Shown: positions 49,400 through 58,950, numbered from the stretch's first letter. The stretch: 64,000 nt of DNA from Bordetella petrii (GCA_017745595.1 WMBV01000009.1:100008-164007); one strand, 5' to 3'. Numbers and translations: made by a program. The notes: generated by a model from the sequence alone, not told the origin.

Positions 49400-50188
49400 A
49401 TGAGCGACATTTACCATTTTGAAGCGGGCACCGCCCCGCTGCTGATTTCCATTCCGCACCTGGGCAGCCAGATCCCCGCATCGATGCAGCCCGCCATGAC
49501 CGAGCTAGGCTTGCGGTCGGGCGACACCGACTGGCACCTGGACCGCCTTTATGCCTTCGGCCGCCAATTGGGCGCGTCGTTCTTGTGGGCCCGCTACTCG
49601 CGCTATGTGGTCGACTTGAACCGCCCGCCCAATGACGAAAACCTGTATCCGGGCCAGGCCAAGACCGGCCTGTGCCCCACGCACACCTTCAACGGCGAGC
49701 CCCTGTACGGCGATGCCCGCACCGAGATCGGCGACGCGGAACGCGAACAGCGCCGGCTGGCCTATTGGCAGCCCTACCACGACAAGCTACGCGCCGAGAT
49801 CGACCGGCTGCGTGCGCAGCACGGCAAGCTGCTGCTGTGGGAAGCGCATTCGATCGCCAGCGTCATTCCGCGCCTGTTCGACAATAAACTGCCCGACCTG
49901 AACATCGGCACGGCGGGTGGCGCGGCCTGCGATCCGGCCATGGAAGCGGCCATCCGCCAGCAGCTCGAGCACGTGCCCTACACCTGGGCCATCAACGGCC
50001 GGTTCAAGGGCGGCTACATCACCCGCAACTATGGCGATCCGCAACGCAACATCCACGCCATCCAGCTTGAAATGTGCCAGTCCACGTACATGGACGAAAG
50101 CTATCCGTACGCCTGGCGCGACGAGCCGGCGGCCCGGGTGGCGACGGTGGTCGAGCAGCTGGTGCGCGGCGCCTACGAACGGCTTTGA
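49400..50188 (+). CDS. hutG: N-formylglutamate amidohydrolase
   Basis: A 262-residue zinc hydrolase that converts N-formyl-L-glutamate to glutamate and formate, the last step of one histidine-degradation route. Landmarks are LLISIPHLGSQIPA, DTDWHLDRLYAFG, RYVVDLNRPPNDENLYPGQ, LWEAHSIASVIPRLF and GGYITRNYGDP with HAIQLEMCQSTYMDE. The other hut genes are not in the window, so it stands apart from the pathway operon. Confidence 0.9.
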   Translation: MSDIYHFEAGTAPLLISIPHLGSQIPASMQPAMTELGLRSGDTDWHLDRLYAFGRQLGASFLWARYSRYVVDLNRPPNDENLYPGQAKTGLCPTHTFNGEPLYGDARTEIGDAEREQRRLAYWQPYHDKLRAEIDRLRAQHGKLLLWEAHSIASVIPRLFDNKLPDLNIGTAGGAACDPAMEAAIRQQLEHVPYTWAINGRFKGGYITRNYGDPQRNIHAIQLEMCQSTYMDESYPYAWRDEPAARVATVVEQLVRGAYERL

Positions 50189-50209
50189 ACGCCGGGCCTG
50201 CCGGCCCGT

Positions 50210-51478
50210 TCAGCGCTGCGCGTTTTCGAACCGGTTGACGGTGCGCAGCGCCGGGAACAGATAGCTCCACAGGCCCACCACGGCCAGCGTGCACAGGCCG
50301 CCGGCCACGGCGGCCGGCACGGCGCCCAGCCAGGCGGCGCTGGTGCCGGCGCGGAACTCGCCCAGCTCGTTGGACGATCCGACGAACAGCATATTGACCG
50401 AATTCACGCGGCCGCGCATTTCGTCGGGCGTGGCGAACTGCAGCAGCGCGCCGCGCACATAGACACTGACCATATCGGCCGCGCCCGCCACGGCCAGCGC
50501 CAGGCACGACAGCCACAGCCAGTGCGACAGCGAGAACACCAGGTTGGCCACGCCGAACACCGCCACCGCCAGCAGCATGCGCCGCCCGACTTTCGCATTG
50601 AAGGGAAACATGCTGAGGCAGATGCCCGCCACCACCTCGCCCGCCGCGATCGCGCTGCGCAGCAGGCCCAGGCCCTGAGGGCCGACTCCCAGCACTTCCT
50701 GGGCATAGATGGGCAGCAGCGCCACCACGCCGCCCAGCAGCACCGCGAACAGGTCGAGGGAGATCGTGCCCAGGATCATGGGCCGGCTGAAAATGAAGCG
50801 GATACCGATGCCGAACCGCTGCCAGATGTCGCCTCCGCGCGCGGGCGCCGCGCCGGCCCCGCCCGCCCTGGCCTCGGCGGGCAGCACGCGAACTTTCTGC
50901 AGCAGCAAGGCCCCGCCGGCGAAAGCCGCCAGGCACAGCGGATACGTCAGCAGGCTGCCGCCGGCCGCATACAACAGGCCGCCCAGAAAGGGCGCGCCGA
51001 TGGCGGCGCAACGCATCACCATGCTGTTGGTGGCAATGGCCTGCGGCAATTGTTCCCGGGTTACCAGCTGGGGCAGCAGGCTTTGCAGGGCCGGCCCCGA
51101 AAACGCGCGCGAGGCGCCGAACAGCACCAGCACCGCGTAAATGCCGGAGACCCCGGCGTGCCCGTGGCCCGACACCCACCACAGCAAGGCGCTGCAGATC
51201 GCGCCCACGGTCCAGCTGGCGCTGAGGATGTGCTTGCGCGGCAGCCGGTCGATCAGGTCGCCGGCCGGCAGCAGCAGGAACAGCATGGGCAGGAACTGGG
51301 CCAGCCCCACATAAGCCAGGGCCATAGGCTGGCGCGTCAGGTCATATACCTGCCAGGCGACCACCACCGCCTGGATCTGCGTGGCGCCCACGGCCAGTAC
51401 GCGGGCAAGCAGGAAGGCCAGGAAGCCGGACGGTTGGCGTAGCAGGGCGGACAGCGCGGCGGACGACGAAGCAGGCAT
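50210..51478 (-). CDS. MFS transporter (EntS-like exporter family)
   Basis: A 422-residue inner-membrane protein with about twelve helices of the MFS_3 group, to which the enterobactin exporter EntS belongs. LLPAGDLIDRLPRKHIL is the loop 2-3 motif, and ATPDEMRGRVNSVNMLFVGSSNELGEFRAG is typical of the family. It is divergent from an isochorismate synthase gene with a shared palindrome, so export of an isochorismate-derived compound (2,3-dihydroxybenzoate, salicylate or siderophore) is plausible. No other siderophore genes are nearby. Confidence 0.85.
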   Translation of the reverse strand: MPASSSAALSALLRQPSGFLAFLLARVLAVGATQIQAVVVAWQVYDLTRQPMALAYVGLAQFLPMLFLLLPAGDLIDRLPRKHILSASWTVGAICSALLWWVSGHGHAGVSGIYAVLVLFGASRAFSGPALQSLLPQLVTREQLPQAIATNSMVMRCAAIGAPFLGGLLYAAGGSLLTYPLCLAAFAGGALLLQKVRVLPAEARAGGAGAAPARGGDIWQRFGIGIRFIFSRPMILGTISLDLFAVLLGGVVALLPIYAQEVLGVGPQGLGLLRSAIAAGEVVAGICLSMFPFNAKVGRRMLLAVAVFGVANLVFSLSHWLWLSCLALAVAGAADMVSVYVRGALLQFATPDEMRGRVNSVNMLFVGSSNELGEFRAGTSAAWLGAVPAAVAGGLCTLAVVGLWSYLFPALRTVNRFENAQR

Positions 51479-51560
51479 GAATGGGAAAGAACTGGCCGGT
51501 GGGCGGGACGCGGCGCCCCGCCCACCGGCCGCGGCAGGATGGCGTGACCGCTATTGTGCC

Positions 51561-51576
51561 ACTCTTATATAAGAGT
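51561..51576. promoter_or_regulatory. Perfect 16-bp palindrome between MFS and isochorismate synthase genes
   Basis: ACTCTTATATAAGAGT is fully symmetric. It lies 83 bases from the MFS start and 89 from the isochorismate synthase start in the divergent interval. The TATATAA core could double as a -10 region. It does not match a Fur box. It is a likely operator for a regulator not seen here. Confidence 0.5.
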
Positions 51577-51664
51577 AGCCGCCGCGGCTGTCCGCCCCGG
51601 TTCTGCGCCCCTGCTCGAGCGCCCGTTTTCTGATACCGTCGATAGTCGGGTTTTTTTCTGGAAC

Positions 51665-52915
51665 ATGGATCAAATGAGCAAGGAAGCAACGCCCGCCGGC
51701 GGCCGGCACTCTTCTGCCGCCGCGCCGGGCTGGCTAGTAGACGATTTCCGTATCGGCGACGTGTTTTTCGCGTCGCCTACCACCCAGTTCCGCGCGCGGC
51801 GCGGGCCGGGCACGCTGGCCGTGTATCAGCAGGCGACGCGTGCCGCGGTGCAGGCCCTGTTCGCGCGGGCCGCCGGGCAAGGCATCGAAGAACCGGTGAT
51901 GTTCGGGCTGGTGCCGTTCGATGCGGCCAACCCGGCCAGCCTGACCATTCCGGCACAATGCCTGCAGGCCGGCGTGCCCGGCCGCATGGCCCCCGCCAGC
52001 GGCCATGCGGCGGCCGGCGCGCGGCAGCGGCCCACGGTCACCGACCGGCAGCCCGTGCCCGCCCCCGAAGTCTATGGCGACATGGTGCGCAAGGCGCTGG
52101 CTCTGTTCGAGCAGGGCGGCGTCAAGAAGATCGTGCTGTCGCGCGCCATGGATGTCACCCTGGACCGCCCGGTCGATTACGAACAACTGTTGCCCGACCT
52201 GCTGGCCCGCAACGCCCACGGCTACACCTTCGCGGTGCCCGCCTGGGGCCTGGCCGGCGCCAGTGCCACGCACGGACAGGCGGACGGCGGCGCGGCGCCC
52301 GCCGGCGTCATGGTGGGTGCGAGCCCAGAACTGCTGGTGCGCCGCGAGGGCAAGCGCATCACCGTCAATCCGCTGGCGGGCTCCATCGGTCGCCATGCCG
52401 ACCCCGCCACCGACCAGGCGCGCAAGGAAGGGTTGGCCCGCTCGGAAAAAGACCTGCGCGAACACAGCTATGTGGTGAACGATATCGTGCGCATCCTGCG
52501 CACGTACTGCGATGAACTGCAGGTGCCCGACGGCCCGTCGGTGATCGGCACCGACACGCTGTGGCATTTGTCCACCTATATCACCGGCACCCTGCGCGAC
52601 CCCGAAGTCAGCGCGCTGGACCTGTCGTGCGCCCTGCATCCCACTCCGGCTATTTGCGGGCACCCTACAGATGTGGCCTTCGGCCATATCCGCGAGCTGG
52701 AACCCTTCGAGCGCGGCTATTTCGCCGGGCTGGTGGGCTGGCAGCGTGCCAATGGCGATGGGGAATGGGCGCTGGCCTTGCGCTGCGCCCTGCAAACCGG
52801 CGACCGCCAGTTGCGCCTGTACGCCGGCGCGGGCACGGTGGCGGGCTCGGACCCGGACAGCGAAATCACCGAAACCGCCACCAAGATGTCTACCTTCATG
52901 CGGGCCATCAGCTAA
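51665..52915 (+). CDS. Isochorismate synthase (EntC/DhbC/PchA type)
   Basis: A 416-residue chorismate-utilising enzyme that isomerises chorismate to isochorismate. Landmarks are KKIVLSRAMDVTLD, VMVGASPELLVRREGKRITVNPLAGSIGR, HSYVVNDIVRILRTYC, CALHPTPAICGHPTDVAFGHIRELEPFERGYFAGLVGW and the Mg-binding EITETATKMSTFM. The product would feed catecholate or salicylate siderophores, or menaquinone. An alternative ATG is at 51674. It lacks EntA, EntB, PchB or men neighbours in the window. Confidence 0.9.
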   Translation: MDQMSKEATPAGGRHSSAAAPGWLVDDFRIGDVFFASPTTQFRARRGPGTLAVYQQATRAAVQALFARAAGQGIEEPVMFGLVPFDAANPASLTIPAQCLQAGVPGRMAPASGHAAAGARQRPTVTDRQPVPAPEVYGDMVRKALALFEQGGVKKIVLSRAMDVTLDRPVDYEQLLPDLLARNAHGYTFAVPAWGLAGASATHGQADGGAAPAGVMVGASPELLVRREGKRITVNPLAGSIGRHADPATDQARKEGLARSEKDLREHSYVVNDIVRILRTYCDELQVPDGPSVIGTDTLWHLSTYITGTLRDPEVSALDLSCALHPTPAICGHPTDVAFGHIRELEPFERGYFAGLVGWQRANGDGEWALALRCALQTGDRQLRLYAGAGTVAGSDPDSEITETATKMSTFMRAIS

Positions 52916-52930
52916 GGCCCCGCCAGGCCT

Positions 52931-52954
52931 GGCGTCCCGGCGTGCCGGGACGCC
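52931..52954. terminator. Hairpin between convergent genes
   Basis: GGCGTCCCGG and CCGGGACGCC form a perfect 10-bp stem with a CGTG loop between the isochorismate synthase and Bug-receptor stops. No clear T-run follows, so termination is only probable. Confidence 0.5.
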
Positions 52955-52961
52955 GCCCGCC

Positions 52962-53936
52962 TTAGTTCACACTGAGGTTCAGGCGCTTGATCAGCGGGCC
53001 CCAACGCTGCAGTTCCTCGTCCATATACTGGCCGAAGGCTTCCGGCGTGGTGGCCGCGGGTTCCATGAACTGCGTGCGCAGCCGCTCTTGTACCGTCGGC
53101 GTGTTGATGGCGCCGGCCAGGGCATCCGCCAGCTTTTTCTTGATGTCGGCGGGTATGCCGGCCGGCGCGACAAAGCCGATCCAGCCCGACCCCTCGATGC
53201 CCGGAATGCCCAATTCTTCGATCGTGGGCGTATCCGGCAAGAAGCTCAGGCGTTCTTTGGATACCACGGCCAGCGCCCGCAGGCGACCGTCCTTGATCAT
53301 CGGCATGACGGCGATGGGCGGCAAGGCCGCGAAATCGGTATCGCCCGACAGCAGCGAGGTCACCGCCGCCGGCGACGAGGCATAAGGCACGTGCACGGCC
53401 TTGCCGCCGGTGCGCTCGAGCAGCAGTTCGACCGACAGGTGCGACACCGTGCCCGCCCCCGTCGAGGGGAAGTTGTAGGGCTTGCTCTGCGACTTCATGG
53501 CCTTGAGCAGGTCGTCGAAGGATTTGATGGGCGAATTGCCCGGCACCACCAGGACGTTGTGCTGGTGCACGCCCAGGGTCAGCGGATCGAGGTCTTTCTT
53601 GGGGTCGTACGGCAGGTCGCTGTACAACACCGTGTTGTTGACCATCGGACCCGTGATCGACACGCCGAACGTATAACCGTCGGGCGCCGCTTTCGCGATG
53701 GCCGCCGTTCCCAGGTTGCCGCTGGCGCCGGGCTTGTTCTGCACGACGATGGGCTGGCCCAGCGTGGCGCTGGCCTGCTCGGCAATGACTCGCGACATGG
53801 TGTCGGGGCTGGAGCCGGGACCGAACGGCACGATCAGGGTCAGGGGCTTGGCGGGCCAGTCGGCCGCGTGGGCGGCCGTGGCCAGGCCTGCCAGGGGCAA
53901 GGCGGCCAGCATAGCGGCTGCTACGAATTTGCGCAT
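52962..53936 (-). CDS. Bug-family (TctC) periplasmic solute receptor
   Basis: A 324-residue tripartite tricarboxylate transporter-type binding protein, a family greatly expanded in Bordetella. It has a signal peptide (MRKFVAAAMLAALPLAGLATAAHA), WPAKPLTLIVPFGPGSSPDTMSRVIA, the NKPGASGNLGTAAIAKAAPDGYT motif that orders the ligand carboxylate, and AALPPIAVMPMIKDGRLRALAV. No TctA/TctB membrane partners are encoded here, as usual for Bug orphans. The ligand is unknown. Confidence 0.92.
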   Translation of the reverse strand: MRKFVAAAMLAALPLAGLATAAHAADWPAKPLTLIVPFGPGSSPDTMSRVIAEQASATLGQPIVVQNKPGASGNLGTAAIAKAAPDGYTFGVSITGPMVNNTVLYSDLPYDPKKDLDPLTLGVHQHNVLVVPGNSPIKSFDDLLKAMKSQSKPYNFPSTGAGTVSHLSVELLLERTGGKAVHVPYASSPAAVTSLLSGDTDFAALPPIAVMPMIKDGRLRALAVVSKERLSFLPDTPTIEELGIPGIEGSGWIGFVAPAGIPADIKKKLADALAGAINTPTVQERLRTQFMEPAATTPEAFGQYMDEELQRWGPLIKRLNLSVN

Positions 53937-54060
53937 GAGAAAGTCTCCGCGATTGTTATGGTTTCAGGTGCCGCCGAGTTTACCTCGCCCGCCCGCGGCG
54001 GCACCCGGCGCTACGTCGTGGGCCCGGCTGTTGGAACGGACGACTGCGCGGTCCAGAGGC

Positions 54061-54915
54061 TCAGGCGTACTTCCCGATAAGCCCTCCATCGACCACCAAT
54101 TCGGTGCCCGTGATGTACGCCGCCTCGTCCGAGGCCAGGAAGGCCACGGCATTGGCGACCTCCCAGGGCGTGCCCATGCGTCCCATCGGCACCTGCCGGC
54201 CGCGCGCGGCCCTGGCCTCTTCGAAGTCATCGGCCGAGAACATGCGGGCCACGGTATTGCGCACGCGCGGGGTATCGATCAGGCCGGGCACCACGGTATT
54301 GGCGCGGATGCCTTGCGCGGCATACTGCTGCGCGATCATGCGGGCAAAATGGATCACCGCCGCCTTGGTGACGTTGTATGCAAGATGCGGGTACCCCAGA
54401 TAGCGCAGGCCCGCCACCGACGACACCGCCACGATGGCGCCCCCGCCCTGCTCGCGCATGATGGGCAGGACCAGGCGGCTGGCGATCACCAGGCTGTCGA
54501 CGTTGACCTTCTGGATGCGTTCCCAGTCGGCCAGGGCAATGTCTTCCGGGCCGCCCACCTTGCCAATGCCGGCATTGGCCTGCAGGATGTCGAGCCGGCC
54601 ATAGCGATCCATGACCGCCCGCACGGCGCGCTCCATGGCGGCGGCGTCGGCCACGTCGGCCTGCAGGGCCAGCCCCTGCCCGCCCAGGGCTTGCACGGCG
54701 GCCAGCGCATCCCGGGCCGCGTCGAGCCCGGCATCCAGCACGCACACCGTGGCGCCATGGCGGGCCAGCGTGGCGCAGCAGGCCTTGCCGATGCTCCAGC
54801 CCGGGCCGCTGGAGCCGCCTCCGGCGACCAGCGCCACCTTGCCGGCCAGCCGCTGGCTGGCCGCCGGCAGCAGCGCCTGCAGCGCGTCGGGATCGAACGC
54901 GTTATCGCCGCTCAT
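54061..54915 (-). CDS. Short-chain dehydrogenase (IclR-linked operon, gene 5)
   Basis: A 284-residue SDR with about 25 extra N-terminal residues before the Rossmann fold. The cofactor loop is expanded, AGGGSSGPGWSIG instead of TGxxxGIG. NAGIG, the Ser of AVSSVAG and catalytic YNVTK are present. It ends TGTELVVDGGLIGKYA. The ATG overlaps the stop of the preceding SDR gene (ATGA). It is the last gene of the operon starting at 58950. Confidence 0.88.
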   Translation of the reverse strand: MSGDNAFDPDALQALLPAASQRLAGKVALVAGGGSSGPGWSIGKACCATLARHGATVCVLDAGLDAARDALAAVQALGGQGLALQADVADAAAMERAVRAVMDRYGRLDILQANAGIGKVGGPEDIALADWERIQKVNVDSLVIASRLVLPIMREQGGGAIVAVSSVAGLRYLGYPHLAYNVTKAAVIHFARMIAQQYAAQGIRANTVVPGLIDTPRVRNTVARMFSADDFEEARAARGRQVPMGRMGTPWEVANAVAFLASDEAAYITGTELVVDGGLIGKYA

Positions 54916-55655
54916 GCCGCGTTCCCCAGGCCGACGGTCATGCCGCCGCATACATACAGCACCTGGCCAGTGATGAAGCCCGCCCGGTCGTCCAGCAGCG
55001 AGGCCACGGCGTGGGCGATGTCGGCGGGCATGCCCATGCGCCGCACGGGAATACTGGCGCGGATTTTCTCGGTTTGCGGCGCGCCCGGCGGATTGACGCG
55101 TTCGAACAATTCGGTGGCGATGGGGCCCGGTCCCACGGCGTTGACGGTGATGCCGTCGCCGGCCGTCTCCAGCGCCCAGGTGCGCGTCATGCCCAGCAGG
55201 CCCGCCTTGCTGGCCGCGTACACCGTGCGCTCGGCCTTGCCCAGCGCGGCGCGGCTGGAAATGCTCACTATCCGCCCGAATTGCCGGCGGCGCATCGCCG
55301 GCAGCAAGCCTTGCAGCAGCAGCATGGGCGCCTGGATGTTCAGCGCCATCACCACGGCCAGGTCTTCGGGCGTGGCGTTTTCCAGCAAGGCGGGCCGCAC
55401 CGTGCCGGCGTTGTTCACCAGGCGCAGCACGTCGCGCTCGGCGGCCAGCGCGGCCACCGCGGCGCGCGTGGCCTCGGCATCGCACAAATCGACGGCCCGG
55501 TGCGTTTCGCCGCGCAGGCATTCGGCGGGCGCTTTCAGGTCGAAGTTGACGACCTCATAGCCGTCTTGCAGCAGCCGTTCGATGACGGCGCGGCCGATGC
55601 CGGCGCTGCCGCCGGTGACCAGCGCGACAGGCGGCGTCGTATGAGAGGCGGCCAT
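54912..55655 (-). CDS. Short-chain dehydrogenase (IclR-linked operon, gene 4)
   Basis: A 247-residue classical SDR: TGGSAGIGRAVIERL cofactor loop, NNAG (LVNNAGTVRPAL), Ser of VSISSRAALG, catalytic YAASK. VVNFDLKAP after beta-2 suggests NAD preference. The ATG at 55655 starts the family sequence; it lies two bases after the stop of the citryl-CoA-lyase-like gene. Confidence 0.9.
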   Translation of the reverse strand: MAASHTTPPVALVTGGSAGIGRAVIERLLQDGYEVVNFDLKAPAECLRGETHRAVDLCDAEATRAAVAALAAERDVLRLVNNAGTVRPALLENATPEDLAVVMALNIQAPMLLLQGLLPAMRRRQFGRIVSISSRAALGKAERTVYAASKAGLLGMTRTWALETAGDGITVNAVGPGPIATELFERVNPPGAPQTEKIRASIPVRRMGMPADIAHAVASLLDDRAGFITGQVLYVCGGMTVGLGNAA

Positions 55656-55657
55656 GG

Positions 55658-56440
55658 TCAGCGCTCCTGGCCATGGGCCGATTTGCCCGCGCCCACGTAG
55701 GGAATCTCGCGGTCGATGGTTTCCCAGATGAAGCGGCCCGACGGGCATTGCTGTTCTTCCGCCACATGCGACACCAGCCCCGCGGCGCGCGAAATGACCG
55801 CGAAGCCGCGCATCAGCTGGGTGGGAATATTCAGTTCGCCCAGCAGCGCGGCCACCGCGCCGGTGGCATTGATGGTGATGTGCCGCCCATACACGCTGTC
55901 TACCGTGCCGGCCAGCAGCTCCAGCGCGTCCAGCCACTTGCCATCCAGGTCGGACTCGGCGCGGGCCAGCGCCAGCAATTTGATCGAGCGTGGATCATCG
56001 GGCTTGTGCAGATGGTGGCCGAAGCCCGGCAGCGGCTTCTTGCCGTCGCGATGCGCCTGCACAATGGCGCGCGCCTCGGCGGACGCGTCGTCGGCCTTGA
56101 GAATGCGGTCGAGCAGCAGTGAGCAGTTTTCCATGGTGCCGACGAAACTGCTGCCCACCGCCATCAGGCCGGCGGCGACCGCGCCCTGCAGGTTTTCCGG
56201 CGCGCTCATGTAGACCACGCGCGTGGCGATGGCGCTGGGCGTCAGCCCGTGTTCCATCAGCGTGATCAGCACGGCGTCGATGATGCGCAAATCCACCGGG
56301 CGCGCCTCGCGGCCGGTAATCTGCGCGAACATGACTTCGGCAAAGGTCTTCTTGCCGATCAGGTCTTCGACCAGGTCGGCGTCGCGATACGACATGCCCT
56401 CGAGATGATGGGCACACAGGCGGGTAACGGGGCGGTTCAT
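55658..56440 (-). CDS. Citryl-CoA lyase / short citrate-synthase-like protein
   Basis: A 260-residue member of the citrate synthase fold, much shorter than citrate synthase (about 430) and similar to stand-alone citryl-CoA lyases. The catalytic elements PLPGFGHHLHKPDDPRS (His) and GFAVISRAAGLVSHVAEEQ (Arg, Glu/Asp region) are recognisable. It would cleave, or condense, a citryl-CoA-like hydroxyacyl-CoA to acetyl-CoA plus an oxo acid. The gene overlaps the CoA ligase stop (ATGA), which suggests ligase and lyase act in sequence on one acid. Confidence 0.82.
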   Translation of the reverse strand: MNRPVTRLCAHHLEGMSYRDADLVEDLIGKKTFAEVMFAQITGREARPVDLRIIDAVLITLMEHGLTPSAIATRVVYMSAPENLQGAVAAGLMAVGSSFVGTMENCSLLLDRILKADDASAEARAIVQAHRDGKKPLPGFGHHLHKPDDPRSIKLLALARAESDLDGKWLDALELLAGTVDSVYGRHITINATGAVAALLGELNIPTQLMRGFAVISRAAGLVSHVAEEQQCPSGRFIWETIDREIPYVGAGKSAHGQER

Positions 56441-57942
56441 GCGATCTCCTTGATGACGGAATCCCGGACGGCGTTCTTAAGCACCTTGCCCACGGAAGAG
56501 CGCGGCAGGCTCTCGAAGACGTGGATGCGCTTGGGCGTTTGCACCGGGCCCAGCTTGTCCCGGACAAACGCCATCAGTTCCTGCGGCTCGGCCGACGCGC
56601 CGCCATGAAACTGCACGGCCGCCTGCACCGCCTCGCCCCATTTGGCGTCGGGAATGCCGAACACCGAACACTCGTAGACGGCGGGATGCTGGGCCAGCGC
56701 GTTCTCGACGTCGATGGGGTATACGTTGAAGCCGCCGGTGATGATCACGTCGCGCAGGCGGTCTTTGATATACAGGTAGCCGCGCTCGTCGGCGACACCC
56801 ACGTCGCCGGTATGCAGCCAGCCGCCGACGATGGTTTCGGCGGTTTTTTCAGGCAGGCGCCAGTACCCGGTCATGACCAGGTCGCCGCGCACCACCACTT
56901 CGCCGGGCTGGCCCGCGGGCAGGATGCGGCCCTCGCGGTCCATCAGGGCGAATTCGGAAAACCAGGCGGCGCCCCCCACCGAGCCCAGGTTGGCCGGGTC
57001 GGAAAACTCGGCCGGCGTGATGGCGGTGACGATCTGCGGGGCTTCGGTCTGGCCGTAGGTGGCGCCGACCACCGGACCGAAAAACTCGCGCACCTGCTCG
57101 AATTTTTCCACGGGCATGGGCGCGCCGCCATAGATCAGGTTGCGCAGCCGGGGGAAATCGGCGCGCGACACCCCGGGTTGCGCCATGATCATGTAGATCA
57201 GGGTGGGCGGCATGAAGGCCAGCGTGCCGCCCCGCTCGCGGAAAGCCGCCGTGATAGTGGCGGGCGACGATTCTTCCAGGAATACATGCGTGCCGCCCTG
57301 GGCCAGCACCGGCAACAGATAGGTCGAGGTGCCGTGCGTGACCGGCGCCGCGACCACATAGCGGTCTTCGCAGGTCAGCCCCCAGGCGTGGATCTGGTTG
57401 ACGATGCCCGCCGTCCAGGCCCGGTAAGGCTGCATTACCCCCTTGGGCAGGCCGGTCGTGCCGCCGGTGAACTTGATCGCCTGCGTCGCGTCCGTACCCG
57501 GCTCGCAGCGCACCGGCTCGCGCCCGGCATAGGCCCGCAGCAGGCCGGCCAGCGCGTGCTCGCCGGCCGTCGCGTCCAGGCGGATGCGCACCGCGCCGCC
57601 GGCATCCACCAGGGCATCGCCGGTGCGGTCTGTACAGACGATGCTGGGCTCGGTCGCATCGAGGATGCGGCCGATTTCCGGCGCGGTGCTGCGGTAATTC
57701 AACGGCACCCAGATCTTGCCTGACGCGATCACCGCCAGCAGTGCCACCACGTGCTGCGCGGTGTTGCCGGCACAGATCGCCACGCGGCTCTGCGGCGTGG
57801 GATCGAGCGCCTGCAGGGCGGCGGCCAGCGCCAGCGCCTCGCCGCGCAGCCGCTCGTAAGTCCACGCGCCCTGCGGCGTGTCGAGCGCGATCCGGTCGCG
57901 GTAGCGGGCGGCGGCCCTAAGGAAAAAATCAATGGGATACAC
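56437..57942 (-). CDS. AMP-forming acyl-CoA synthetase (IclR-linked operon, gene 2)
   Basis: A 501-residue ANL ligase. The P-loop is IKFTGGTTGLPKGVMQ, A5 is GATYGQTEAPQIV, A7/A8 is WLHTGDVGVADERGYLYIKDRLRDVIITGGFNVYPIDVE, and the catalytic Lys is in PRSSVGKVLKNAVRD. The start is GTG (57942) with AGGAG upstream; the next gene overlaps it. It activates an unknown carboxylic acid brought in by the Bug receptor encoded just upstream. Confidence 0.92.
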   Translation of the reverse strand: MYPIDFFLRAAARYRDRIALDTPQGAWTYERLRGEALALAAALQALDPTPQSRVAICAGNTAQHVVALLAVIASGKIWVPLNYRSTAPEIGRILDATEPSIVCTDRTGDALVDAGGAVRIRLDATAGEHALAGLLRAYAGREPVRCEPGTDATQAIKFTGGTTGLPKGVMQPYRAWTAGIVNQIHAWGLTCEDRYVVAAPVTHGTSTYLLPVLAQGGTHVFLEESSPATITAAFRERGGTLAFMPPTLIYMIMAQPGVSRADFPRLRNLIYGGAPMPVEKFEQVREFFGPVVGATYGQTEAPQIVTAITPAEFSDPANLGSVGGAAWFSEFALMDREGRILPAGQPGEVVVRGDLVMTGYWRLPEKTAETIVGGWLHTGDVGVADERGYLYIKDRLRDVIITGGFNVYPIDVENALAQHPAVYECSVFGIPDAKWGEAVQAAVQFHGGASAEPQELMAFVRDKLGPVQTPKRIHVFESLPRSSVGKVLKNAVRDSVIKEIA

Positions 57943-57960
57943 GTACGGCTCCTGGTTCTG

Positions 57961-58950
57961 CTATTGCACTTTGAGGCCGGCCGAGGTCACGACCTTGCCC
58001 CACTTGTCGATTTCGCTGTCGATCCATTGCTGCAAGGTGGCGGGCGTGTTCGGCGTGGCGGGCGCCACGAAGCCCCCCGCCCGGTACGCCTGCCGCAGCT
58101 CGTCGCCCGCCAGCCCGTCGTTGATGGCCTGGTTCAGCTTGGCCACCACGGGTTCGGGCGTGCCGGCGGGCGCCATGACCGCGAACCACGACTGCACCGA
58201 GAAACCCTCCAGGCCGGATTCGGCCAGGGTGGGCACGTCGGGCGCGAACGACACCCGCTCGAGCGACGTGACGCCCAGCGCGCGCAGCTTGCCTGCCTGC
58301 ACGTGGGGCAGCGACGACGGCAGGTTGTCGAACATCGAGTCCACCTGCCCGCCCAGCAGGTCGGCCACGGCCGGGCCGCTGCCGCGGTACGGCACGTGCA
58401 GGATGTCGGTGCCGGTCACCATCTTGAAGATCTCGCACGACAGGTGGATGGAAGAACCGCTGCCCGACGACGCGCAGGTCAGCTTGCCGGGGTGGCTCTT
58501 GGCGTAGGCCACATACTCTTGCACCGTTTGTATGGGCAGCTTGGGGTGCACCACCAGAATGTTGGGAATGGTGGCCAGCAGCGCCACCGGTGTGAAATCT
58601 TTCTTGAAGTCGTAGTTCAGCTTTTCGTACAGCGTGCGGTTGATGGTGTTGGCGATCGAGCCCACGTACAGGGTGTAGCCATCGGGCTTGGCCCGCGCCA
58701 CCGCCTCGGCGCCGATGTTGCTGTTGGCGCCCGTGCGGTTCTCGACCACCACGGGCTGGCCCAGCGAGTCGGACAGCGACTTGGCGATCAGGCGCGCCAC
58801 GATGTCCGTGGCCCCGCCCGCCGCATAGCCCACCACCAGGGTCACCGGGCGCTGCGGATAATCATTGGCCGCCTGGACAGCCGGCGCCAGGCCGATGCCG
58901 GCCAGCAGCAGCGCCGCTGGCCGGATGAAACGTCGCATAACAGAATGCAT
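57961..58950 (-). CDS. Bug-family (TctC) periplasmic solute receptor (IclR-linked operon, gene 1)
   Basis: A 329-residue secreted binding protein with signal peptide MRRFIRPAALLLAGIGLAPAVQA after a four-residue extension. The family motifs YPQRPVTLVVGYAAGGATDIVARLIA, NRTGANSNIGAEAVARAKPDGYT and GLEGFSVQSWFAVMAPAGTP are present. The ATG at 58950 has GGAG six bases upstream. It is divergent from the iclR gene and leads the operon of CoA ligase, lyase and SDR genes, so its ligand should be the pathway substrate. Confidence 0.92.
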   Translation of the reverse strand: MHSVMRRFIRPAALLLAGIGLAPAVQAANDYPQRPVTLVVGYAAGGATDIVARLIAKSLSDSLGQPVVVENRTGANSNIGAEAVARAKPDGYTLYVGSIANTINRTLYEKLNYDFKKDFTPVALLATIPNILVVHPKLPIQTVQEYVAYAKSHPGKLTCASSGSGSSIHLSCEIFKMVTGTDILHVPYRGSGPAVADLLGGQVDSMFDNLPSSLPHVQAGKLRALGVTSLERVSFAPDVPTLAESGLEGFSVQSWFAVMAPAGTPEPVVAKLNQAINDGLAGDELRQAYRAGGFVAPATPNTPATLQQWIDSEIDKWGKVVTSAGLKVQ

